In this document: positions 6,732 to 13,007 of the stretch, piece by piece
Layout: each line of letters opens with the position of its first letter
How positions within the stretch are numbered: position 1 is the first letter of the stretch
Assembly: GCA_934630445.1 (NCBI GenBank)
Contig: CAKTWY010000062.1
Span: 1 to 13,007, forward strand
Length of the DNA stretch: 13,007 nucleotides
From: an uncultured Eubacteriales bacterium
GTDB lineage: Bacteria > Bacillota > Clostridia > Oscillospirales > Butyricicoccaceae
Reading direction: 5' to 3'
Made by a program: the position numbers and the translations under genes
Notes under the pieces: generated by a model
Seen by the model: only the letters and a program-made list of their open reading frames with translations
Told to the model about the DNA's origin: nothing
Database searches by the model: none

Positions 6732-7523
6732 CTACTCCTCTTTGATAAAGCGCGCGGTTTTCACCTCGGAAACATCGATCGTTCCGCGGTCGCTCTCGTT
6801 CAGCCGCTTGACGACCTCATTCAGAAAGCGCAGCTTGCGGTCGGTCTGCTCAGCAGAACCGAGCTTAACCGTAAAGCGGTCCAGATAGGTAAATTGTATA
6901 TCATACAGTTTTGACAAATCGATCACGCCGACATCCGAAAGCATGTCCTTATCCGAAAGGAGCGCGATCAGGTCAAACATCGGCTGTATCTTCTCATTTT
7001 CACTTGGGTCGATGACAAGACCCGGTTTCGGTTCCGCCACTTCAACGCCGCGTGCAAGCGTGATGCCCGCCGTCTGTGAAAGCGGTACTTTTTCCAGAAG
7101 CTTGCCCTTGCGGTCCATCAGCCAGTAGCCGTCCGCCGTTTCCAGCGCGGCGGCCGGCTCGCATTCCGAGACGGTGATCTGTATTTCATTCGGAAGTTTC
7201 CTGCGGATCGTAATCTCGTCGAGATAGACCATATTGGCAAAAAGGCGGTCGATGGCTTTGAATTTATTGATGGTGAACATATTTTCACCCACCTCGATGC
7301 CCGAGGTCTCACGGATGAGCGTCTTGTCATAGCGCGTTTCACCCAGGACCGTGATCTCCGTGATCTTAAAAAATACCGTGATCGCCGCAAAGATCGCCGA
7401 CGCCATGATCAGAAAGGAGAGCACGCCGAACAAGACGCGGCCATAGCGGCGGCTGCGCCGCCGCTTCCGCTTTCGGGAGGGCCTTCTGCCCCCGCTCGGT
7501 TGTAGTTTTCGTACTTCCCCCAA
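6732..7523 (-). CDS. divIB: Cell division protein DivIB/FtsQ
   Basis: Bitopic divisome protein that joins with FtsL and DivIC to control septal peptidoglycan synthesis. It has a very basic cytoplasmic tail (residues 5-29, Arg/Lys-rich), one membrane helix (about 30-52), a POTRA domain (about 53-120, EITVLGETRYDKTLIRETSG) and a beta-domain to residue 263 with the typical LDRFTVKLG segment. The start is a TTG at 7523-7521; an in-frame TGA lies two codons upstream, so no earlier start is possible, and later candidates would fall inside the membrane helix. A moderate GAGG lies 10 bases before it. Long spacing plus TTG suggests low translation, which would fit a low-copy divisome protein. It is 23 bp after murA. 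Confidence 0.93.
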   Translation of the reverse strand: MGEVRKLQPSGGRRPSRKRKRRRSRRYGRVLFGVLSFLIMASAIFAAITVFFKITEITVLGETRYDKTLIRETSGIEVGENMFTINKFKAIDRLFANMVYLDEITIRRKLPNEIQITVSECEPAAALETADGYWLMDRKGKLLEKVPLSQTAGITLARGVEVAEPKPGLVIDPSENEKIQPMFDLIALLSDKDMLSDVGVIDLSKLYDIQFTYLDRFTVKLGSAEQTDRKLRFLNEVVKRLNESDRGTIDVSEVKTARFIKEE

Positions 7524-7546
7524 TGTTCACATTCCTCTCAGGAAAA

Positions 7547-8803
7547 TCAGACGCACGCGCGCCGTTTGATCTCGGCGCCGAGCGTGCACAGCGCATCCTC
7601 CATGTGTTCATAACCGCGGTCGATGTGATGGACGCCGCCGATTATGCTTTCGCCCTCAGCGCTGAGCGCCGCGGCGACAAGCGCCGCTCCCCCGCGCAGA
7701 TCGGAAGCTTCTGCCGCCGCGCCTGTCAGGCGCGGCACGCCGGTAACCATCGCCACCCTGCCCGTCACATGAATATGCGCACCCATGCGCGTGAGCCCTT
7801 CGACATGGCGATAGCGGTTCTCAAAAATCGTCTCTTCAAACATCGTGCTGCCGCACGCCGTACACATCAGCGCCATCACGATCGCCTGCGCATCCGTGGG
7901 AAAGCCCGGATAAGGAAGCGTCTTGATCGTTCCTGCGCTCGAAGGCCTTGCCGGCGCGCGAAGTTCGACACCCTGCGTCAAATCCAGCTCACAGCCGCAG
8001 GTCTTCAGCACCGAGAGCACAGATGCAATATGTGCCGCAACCGCGTTTGGCAGGCGGATATGGCCGCCCGTCGCCGCAGCAGCACAAAGCCAGGTAACCG
8101 CCGCAATGCGGTCGGGCATGACGGTATATTCGCATTCTTTGAGCGGTGCATCGCCTGTAATTTCGATGACCGGCGTACCGGCTCCGGTTACATGCGCGCC
8201 CGCCGCACGCAAAAATTCCTGCAGATCGACGATCTCAGGTTCCATTGCTGCGTTTATAATGCGCGTTGTGCCCCTGCACGCCGTCGCTGCGAGCATGACG
8301 TTCTCTGTCGCGCCCACGCTTGGAAAGGCCAGCGTGATCTGCGCTGCGCGCGGCGATTTCGCCATGCAGGAGATGCTGCTGGCATGCGCATCGATCTCAT
8401 ACCCCATCTGTCTGAGTGCGTCGAGATGCAGGTCGATCGGCCTGGGGCCCAGCTCGCACCCGCCGGGAAAGGACAGCTGCGCCGCCGCGCACCGCGCCAG
8501 AATCGCCCCGAGGAAGATGACCGACGAGCGCATCCCCCGCATCAGCTGCTCGGACACGGCGTGGCTGATAATATCGCGCGCGTCGATGACGAGCGTGTGC
8601 CCCTCGCGCGATACCGCGCATCCAAGCTGGGATAGGATCTCCATAGCCGTACGGACATCGCTCAGGTCCGGACAGTTATGTAAAACTGTCTTTCCCGGCA
8701 CGAGAAGCGCCGCCGCCATAATGGGCAGCACGCTGTTTTTTGCCCCCTGTACCGAAAGCTCTCCTGCAAGCTTCCGCCCCCCTGTTACAAGGAATTCGCT
8801 CAT
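7547..8803 (-). CDS. murA: UDP-N-acetylglucosamine 1-carboxyvinyltransferase MurA
   Basis: Cytosolic enzyme that transfers enolpyruvate from PEP to UDP-GlcNAc, the first committed step of peptidoglycan synthesis and the target of fosfomycin. Conserved residues are visible: K22-N23 in GAKNSVLP, the active-site Cys C116 in PGGCELGPRPIDLHL (a Cys, so not the Asp form that is naturally fosfomycin-resistant), and the catalytic Asp D304 in PGFPTDAQA. At 418 aa it is full length. ATG start with GGAGG 7 bases upstream. It lies between murG and divIB, where many Bacillota have murC and/or murB. The 106-bp gap on its 5' side is the longest inside the cluster and contains small inverted repeats but no clear promoter or terminator. 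Confidence 0.96.
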   Translation of the reverse strand: MSEFLVTGGRKLAGELSVQGAKNSVLPIMAAALLVPGKTVLHNCPDLSDVRTAMEILSQLGCAVSREGHTLVIDARDIISHAVSEQLMRGMRSSVIFLGAILARCAAAQLSFPGGCELGPRPIDLHLDALRQMGYEIDAHASSISCMAKSPRAAQITLAFPSVGATENVMLAATACRGTTRIINAAMEPEIVDLQEFLRAAGAHVTGAGTPVIEITGDAPLKECEYTVMPDRIAAVTWLCAAAATGGHIRLPNAVAAHIASVLSVLKTCGCELDLTQGVELRAPARPSSAGTIKTLPYPGFPTDAQAIVMALMCTACGSTMFEETIFENRYRHVEGLTRMGAHIHVTGRVAMVTGVPRLTGAAAEASDLRGGAALVAAALSAEGESIIGGVHHIDRGYEHMEDALCTLGAEIKRRACV

Positions 8804-8909
8804 ATTTTGGCCTCCTCCCGGAAAACACCGGTTTTACCACATACTATGCAACCGGGAGGCAGGGTGTGATGCGCCCGGGCACAGCGTTTTGCCGGGCGGG
8901 GCGGCGCGC

Positions 8910-10037
8910 TCAGCGCGCGGCCATTTGGACGATCTGCTCCGCGATCGCCGCGGTGGCGTTCGGCTTTGCCAGGCGCCTGGCGCACTGGGCCATTTCCGCC
9001 AGCTTCGCCCGGTCGGACAGAAGCGTCACTGTCAAATCGTAGATCTCTTTTCCCGTGCATTCGTTTTCAAGGATGACGCGCGCCGCGCCGTGGCGTTCGA
9101 GCGAGCGGGCGTTTTTTTCCTGATGATTTTCCGCCACATAGGGCGATGGGGCGATGATCGCGGGCACGCCGAGCACGCACACCTCTGCAAGCGTGGAAGC
9201 GCCCGCCCGGCATATGACGAGATCCGCCGCGGCCATAACGTCCTCCATATCATAGATGTACTCGCGCATATCCACCTGCTCCTCGTCCTCGAGGCGCACG
9301 CCCGCTTTGCGCAGCTCGTCCGGCATCCAGGTGTACCCGTAGCCGCCGGTGGCGTGGATATGTTTGAAGGGCGGCTTTTCGCTGCACTCGAGCTTGATGA
9401 AATCGATCATCTTGCGGTTCATCTCCCGCGCGCCAAGAGAGCCCCAGAAGGATACGACGAGCTGCTCGTCGCGCATGAGGCCGAGTTTATAGCGCGCATC
9501 ACTGCGGGAAGCGTTCACGATCGCCTCCCGCACGGGAGAGCCTGTCAGCACCACGTCGCCGCGCGTTTTCAGCTGCAGCGCTGTCTCCTCATAGCTGATA
9601 AAGATTTTATCCGCCCGGCGGGCAAGCGCTTTGGTGGCCACGCCCGCAAGGGCATTGACCTCGAGGATCGCCATCGGGATCCTGAGCTGCGCCGCCGCGT
9701 ACGCCACCGGGAAGCTGGCATATCCCCCCGTGCCGATGACCGCGTCGGGCTGAAATGATTTTAAGATCTTTTTTGCCTCGCCGACGGACTTGAACGCCTC
9801 GCCCAGCGCGGAGACATTTTTTTTCAGCCCGCCGCCGGAAAAGGAGCGGCTCAGTCCGTGCAAGCGGAAGGTATACAGCTCAAACCCTTCGCGCGGCACC
9901 AGTTTTGTCTCGATACCGCCTTCGCCGCCGGCAAAGCGGATCTCTGCGTCGGGATGCCGGCTCTTGATGTATTTTGCGATCGCGAGCGCCGGGTTTACGT
10001 GCCCGCCCGTGCCGCCGCCTGAAAACAGCAGTCTCAT
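8910..10037 (-). CDS. murG: Lipid II synthase MurG (UDP-GlcNAc transferase)
   Basis: Membrane-associated GT28 glycosyltransferase that adds GlcNAc to lipid I to make lipid II on the inner face of the membrane. It has the G-loop GGGTGGH (residues 7-13), GTGGY (102-106), TGSPVR (165-170), and the C-domain donor-site signature RAGASTLAE with SPYVAENHQEKNA (298-310). Length 375 aa is normal. Two usual motifs are altered: the HEQN segment reads LEVNA (125-129), and GGSQGA reads WGSLGA (198-203). The core catalytic residues I can place are kept, so I expect an active enzyme. The ATG at 10037 follows AGGG by 7 bases and overlaps the stop of a possible 7-residue leader ORF. Confidence 0.96.
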   Translation of the reverse strand: MRLLFSGGGTGGHVNPALAIAKYIKSRHPDAEIRFAGGEGGIETKLVPREGFELYTFRLHGLSRSFSGGGLKKNVSALGEAFKSVGEAKKILKSFQPDAVIGTGGYASFPVAYAAAQLRIPMAILEVNALAGVATKALARRADKIFISYEETALQLKTRGDVVLTGSPVREAIVNASRSDARYKLGLMRDEQLVVSFWGSLGAREMNRKMIDFIKLECSEKPPFKHIHATGGYGYTWMPDELRKAGVRLEDEEQVDMREYIYDMEDVMAAADLVICRAGASTLAEVCVLGVPAIIAPSPYVAENHQEKNARSLERHGAARVILENECTGKEIYDLTVTLLSDRAKLAEMAQCARRLAKPNATAAIAEQIVQMAAR

Positions 10038-10098
10038 AAAAACGCCCTGCCTTTCATGGATGATATCCTTTGGATCAAAATAGAGCGCCGTTTGTTTT

Positions 10099-11424
10099 CT
10101 ATCCCTTGACCTGCGCCGGGATCTGCCTGGAAACAGAGAGCAGGATGCCGACCTCCGCGAGCTGAATCATCAGAGACGTGCCGCCGTAGCTGAAAAACGG
10201 CAGGGCCGCGCCTGTGACTGGCATAAGTCCGGTTACTACGCACAGGTTTACAACCGTCTGCACAGCGATCTGCGTCGTCACGCCAACGGCGAGAAGGCAG
10301 CCGAACTTGTCTCGCGCATGCATGGCGATCCAGTAGCCGCGGATAATCAGCGCCGCGAACATCACGATAATGAGCACCGCTCCGACAAAACCCAGCTCCT
10401 CGCAGATCACGGAGAAAATAAAATCGTTCTCCGACATGGGGAGATAGAGCTGCTTCTGCCTGCTCCTGCCCAGGCCCACACCCCAGAAGCCGCCCGAGCC
10501 GATCGCCAGGAAGGACTGCACCGCCTGATAGCCCTTGTCGAGCGGGTCGATAAACGGATCGAGCCAGACCTTGAGCCTTGTGGAAACGTGGCCGGAAAAC
10601 AGAATATAAACGCCCATAAGGCCGCCCGCGCCCACCACGAGTGCGAGGAAGTGCCAGATACGCGCGCCGGCAACAAAGACGATCGCCATGCCCGTGACCG
10701 CGATGATGATCGTAGCGGACAGATGCGGTTCAAAATAGAGCAGGCCGGCGATCAGGCCGATCAGGCCGAGAAAGACGCACATCCCGCGGCGAAACTCCTT
10801 GATACGCGGCCCAAAAATCGTCGCAATGCTCGAAAAGCTCATGATGACGCCGATCTTGACGATCTCCGACGGCTGAAACGTAAGCTTTCTGCTGAACAGC
10901 GGCAGCCAGCGCGTGGCCTTATTGATCGTGACGCCGATACCCGGCACCAATACAAGTCCCAGAAGAAGGATCGATATCACCAGCACGGGGATCGCGTAAT
11001 AATGGAGCTTCTGATAATTGACATACGACACCGCGATCATCGCGGCCACGCCCGCCACGGCGAACAGCCCCTGCCTGACGACAAAGTACATGCCGTTGCC
11101 GTCCTGATAATAATAGGCGTTGGTATAACTGGCTGAAAAGAGCATGATCAGCCCCACGCCCGTCAGCAGCAGCACCAGGAGGATAAACGCCGTATCCGCG
11201 GGATTGGCGGCATAAAAAAAGCTCTTCTCCAGCCCCTCGTTATCCAGCCGCAGCTTCTCGCTCTTTTGTCCGGCGGCGTATTTTTTCCGGTGCGCTTCTT
11301 TTTTGCGGCGTTTGAGCTCGCGCTCATATGCTTCGCTGCGTTCGCGCTGCCTGGCGCGTTCGCGCCGCAGATCGGTCTGCGGACTTTTATGCAGGTCCTG
11401 CCTGCGTTTCATATTCGCCGTCAA
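10099..11424 (-). CDS. ftsW: FtsW-type SEDS peptidoglycan glycosyltransferase
   Basis: Polytopic SEDS protein that polymerises lipid II into glycan strands at the septum with a partner class B PBP. About ten hydrophobic helices begin near residue 77. Conserved sites: LFSASY (95-100), QPSE (184-187), FEPHLSATI (231-239), the WLDPF motif with essential Asp D289, SENDFIFSVICEELGF (331-346) and PFFSYGGTS near the end. The position between mraY and murG favours FtsW over RodA; SpoVE is a close alternative. Residues 1-68 form an unusually long, highly charged cytoplasmic extension. The start chosen is TTG 11424-11422, 8 bases after AAAGGAGGAGG; the ATG at codon 5 is 20 bases from the RBS and less likely. 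Length is 441 aa against a usual 370-400. Confidence 0.93.
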   Translation of the reverse strand: MTANMKRRQDLHKSPQTDLRRERARQRERSEAYERELKRRKKEAHRKKYAAGQKSEKLRLDNEGLEKSFFYAANPADTAFILLVLLLTGVGLIMLFSASYTNAYYYQDGNGMYFVVRQGLFAVAGVAAMIAVSYVNYQKLHYYAIPVLVISILLLGLVLVPGIGVTINKATRWLPLFSRKLTFQPSEIVKIGVIMSFSSIATIFGPRIKEFRRGMCVFLGLIGLIAGLLYFEPHLSATIIIAVTGMAIVFVAGARIWHFLALVVGAGGLMGVYILFSGHVSTRLKVWLDPFIDPLDKGYQAVQSFLAIGSGGFWGVGLGRSRQKQLYLPMSENDFIFSVICEELGFVGAVLIIVMFAALIIRGYWIAMHARDKFGCLLAVGVTTQIAVQTVVNLCVVTGLMPVTGAALPFFSYGGTSLMIQLAEVGILLSVSRQIPAQVKG

Positions 11425-11489
11425 AACAGAAGCCTCCTCCTTTCACAGGGATATCGCGCAATGCGCTCACGGAATTTGCACAGCCGGCG

Positions 11490-12488
11490 TCAGGCGGCAT
11501 ACCTGCCTCTGACCGCAAGGAACGCTGCCAGGCACAGCAGGGCTGTGACAAGCGCGAAGACTGCGACGATCTTTTTTTCGTTCCAGCCGCACATTTCAAA
11601 ATGATGGTGCAGCGGCGCCATTTTGAAAAGGCGCTTGCCATGGGTAAGCTTGAAGTACCCCACCTGCAGAACGACCGACACCGTTTCTGCAATGTATACC
11701 GCTCCTACGATCAGAAAAACCAGCGCAAGATCGCTCGCAAACGCGAGCCCGCAGATCATCCCCCCCAAAAAGAGAGAACCCGTATCGCCCATGAAAACCC
11801 GCGCCGGGTTGTGGTTGTAGATCAAAAACGCCGCCACACCGCCGGCAAGCGCCCATGCCGTGACGCTGATGGACGCATCGCCCGAGAGCATGAACACCAC
11901 TGCAAAAAAGATCGCCACCGGCAGCGTCACCGAAGCGGCAAGCCCGTCGATGCCGTCGGTCAGATTGACCGCATTGACGATCGCCACGATGGCAAAGGCC
12001 GCAAACATCATAAATACCGCCCAGTGAAGTGGAAGGACCGTATCCAAAAACGGCACGTATAAATGCGGCGTCAAAAAGCCCATCAGGCGCAGGGCCGTCA
12101 GGAAAAGCGCCGTCACCGCGACCTGCAGCAGAAGCTTCTGCAGCGCGGTCAGACCCTGATTGCGCTTTTTGACGACTTTGGTATAATCGTCGATAAAGCC
12201 GATCGCGCCAAAAGCAAGCGCGAGGCACAGCACTGCGATATGCCGCCGGTCGCCCGCGCGCGCCGCCGGCAGGCCCGCGATGAGGATCGCGGGCGTCATA
12301 CCGATGATGAACATAAAGCCGCCCATTGTCGGCGTATACTGCTTGTTCATATGCCATTTCGGCCCAATCGCCAAAATAATCTGCCCGAACTTCAGCTTTC
12401 GCAGATATTTGATGACTGCCGGCCCAATGGCCGCCGTAACTCCGAACGCGATCAGAAACGCCGTCAGAGCCGCTTGAATATTCTGCAT
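11490..12488 (-). CDS. mraY: Phospho-MurNAc-pentapeptide transferase MraY
   Basis: Integral membrane enzyme that moves phospho-MurNAc-pentapeptide from UDP to undecaprenyl phosphate, giving lipid I; target of muraymycin and tunicamycin-like inhibitors. Signatures: TPTMGG (52-57), the Asp pair in DDYTK (D100, D101), NLTDGIDGL (175-183), the catalytic-site Asp in FMGDTGS (D235) and HHHFE (294-298). About ten hydrophobic segments and a length of 332 aa match the family. ATG start with GGAGG 9 bases upstream. The next gene downstream, after only 65 bp, is ftsW; murD, which usually sits between them, is missing. Confidence 0.97.
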   Translation of the reverse strand: MQNIQAALTAFLIAFGVTAAIGPAVIKYLRKLKFGQIILAIGPKWHMNKQYTPTMGGFMFIIGMTPAILIAGLPAARAGDRRHIAVLCLALAFGAIGFIDDYTKVVKKRNQGLTALQKLLLQVAVTALFLTALRLMGFLTPHLYVPFLDTVLPLHWAVFMMFAAFAIVAIVNAVNLTDGIDGLAASVTLPVAIFFAVVFMLSGDASISVTAWALAGGVAAFLIYNHNPARVFMGDTGSLFLGGMICGLAFASDLALVFLIVGAVYIAETVSVVLQVGYFKLTHGKRLFKMAPLHHHFEMCGWNEKKIVAVFALVTALLCLAAFLAVRGRYAA

Positions 12489-12505
12489 CCCCTGTTTCCT
12501 CCCTG

Positions 12506-12530
12506 GGAGCGCCGCAGCAAAAGGCGCTCC
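12506..12530 (-). promoter_or_regulatory. Hairpin in the murF-mraY gap, next to the mraY RBS
   Basis: Perfect 8-bp inverted repeat (GGAGCGCC / GGCGCTCC) with a 9-base loop. On the minus strand its 3' arm ends a few bases before the AGGGAGG ribosome-binding site of mraY. No T-tract follows, so it is not a standard terminator. It could tune mraY translation or transcript stability, but no function is shown by the sequence alone. Confidence 0.4.
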
Positions 12531-12541
12531 GGATTTTGCCT

Positions 12542-12557
12542 AAGGACATACGTCCTT
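12542..12557 (-). promoter_or_regulatory. Second small hairpin in the murF-mraY gap
   Basis: A 6-bp perfect stem (AAGGAC / GTCCTT) with a 4-base loop, followed directly by the palindrome TTCGATCGAA (12556-12565). It lies 11 bases upstream, in the transcript, of the hairpin at 12506-12530. The two could stack in the leader of mraY. The stem is short, and chance occurrence is possible. Confidence 0.25.
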
Positions 12558-12583
12558 CGATCGAAAGAGCGCTGAATGCCCGT

Positions 12584-13007
12584 CTATACCCCCGTTTTTT
12601 GCAGGAAGAGCGCAAGCGCCTCCTCCATACGCATGGCGCGGCTGCCTTTGAAAAGCAGCAGATCGCCCGCGCGCGCATCGTCTGCAAGCTGCTCGGCAAG
12701 GGCGGTATGCGTGTCAAAGAGGTGGATATCCGCCTCTTCCATACCGGCCGCGCACGCGCCGCGACGATATCCCTCGGCCCCTTCGCCGAAGAGATAGAGC
12801 GCCTCGACCGCCCCGGCGGCAGCCGCACCGACCTCCTCGTGCAGGCGGGCGGCGTAGGCGCCCAGCTCGCACATGCCGCCAAGCACCGCGATGCGCCTGC
12901 CGGCGCAGGGGGTGCATTTCATCACGTCGAACGCCGCGCGCATGGAGTCAGGGCTGGCATTATCGCAGTCCTCGATGATCGACAAGCCGCCCCTTTCATA
13001 CCTGTGC
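12584..13007 (-). CDS. murF: MurF (UDP-MurNAc-tripeptide:D-Ala-D-Ala ligase), C-terminal part
   Basis: Only the last 140 or so codons are present; the gene runs off the right edge and the frame is open to 13007. MurF adds D-Ala-D-Ala to UDP-MurNAc-tripeptide, the last cytoplasmic step before MraY. The fragment is the Mur-ligase C-terminal domain: DNASPDSMRAA (the region usually read as D-x-Y-N-A-N-P-x-S), RRIAVLGGMCELG, HEEVG, and the MurF-like closing KGSRAMRMEEAL. These motifs, together with the position directly before mraY, favour MurF over MurE. The stop is TAG 12586-12584. The gap of 95 bp to mraY contains two hairpins. Confidence 0.92.
   Translation of the reverse strand, partial: HRYERGGLSIIEDCDNASPDSMRAAFDVMKCTPCAGRRIAVLGGMCELGAYAARLHEEVGAAAAGAVEALYLFGEGAEGYRRGACAAGMEEADIHLFDTHTALAEQLADDARAGDLLLFKGSRAMRMEEALALFLQKTGV

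Noticed and set aside
7523..9758. Long plus-strand open frames opposite murA and murG (up to 611 codons)
   Set aside because: They are GC-rich antisense shadows, rich in Arg/Ala/Ser/His, without RBS or recognisable motifs; the minus strand encodes full-length MurA and MurG.
11596..12882. 428-codon minus-strand frame across mraY and murF
   Set aside because: It is an off-frame reading of two well-supported genes and shows no family motif.
1..13007. tRNA, rRNA, CRISPR arrays, insertion sequences, phage or toxin-antitoxin genes
   Set aside because: No cloverleaf-like genes, spaced direct repeats, transposase or integrase motifs were found by eye on either strand.

Overview
The window looks like chromosome from a GC-rich member of the Bacillota (class Clostridia, probably a gut-type lineage). 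The evidence is the division and cell-wall (dcw) gene order with DivIB, a DUF881 protein and small basic protein (Sbp) placed just before ftsZ, strong AAAGGAGG-type ribosome-binding sites, frequent GTG and TTG starts, and an ECF sigma factor paired with a DUF4179 anti-sigma factor. No gene places it in a species. All recognisable genes except one lie on the minus strand, so the natural reading direction is from 13007 down to 1.

Positions 13007 to 4328 hold the dcw cluster, read in the order murF (3' part only), mraY, ftsW, murG, murA, divIB, DUF881 gene, sbp, ftsZ. It supplies the last cytoplasmic ligase step (MurF), lipid I and lipid II synthesis (MraY, MurG), the first committed step of UDP-MurNAc synthesis (MurA), the septal glycosyltransferase (FtsW), the divisome protein DivIB, two Clostridia/Actinobacteria-type membrane proteins, and the Z-ring tubulin. 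Gaps are 13 to 107 bp, which suggests one long transcription unit. It ends at a strong hairpin-plus-T-tract terminator at 4281-4310. murD, murC and murB are absent from the places they usually occupy, and no spoIIGA-sigE-sigG block follows ftsZ.

Positions 4149 to 1341 hold a second minus-strand operon: an ECF sigma factor, its DUF4179 membrane anti-sigma factor (GTGA start-stop overlap), and a PHP-domain phosphoesterase. It ends at a 12-bp-stem terminator at 1264-1295. It resembles a membrane-signal regulatory unit with a metabolic hydrolase attached.

Positions 1 to 1232 look rearranged. At the left edge is the first 12 codons of a probable sigma-70-family gene (minus strand) with its own RBS and a possible promoter. 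Upstream of it is the C-terminal end of an unrecognised minus-strand protein (126 to about 335). That remnant meets, head to head, the only plus-strand gene, a COG4586-type ABC transporter ATPase. Both genes have lost their 5' ends at about 315-335, so this is either a true rearrangement breakpoint or an assembly join. No permease follows the ATPase.

I found no tRNA, rRNA, CRISPR array, insertion sequence or phage gene. I do not see a clearly new multi-gene system. The most notable points are the broken junction on the left, the reduced dcw gene content, the atypical FtsZ C-terminal peptide and the charged N-terminal extension of FtsW.
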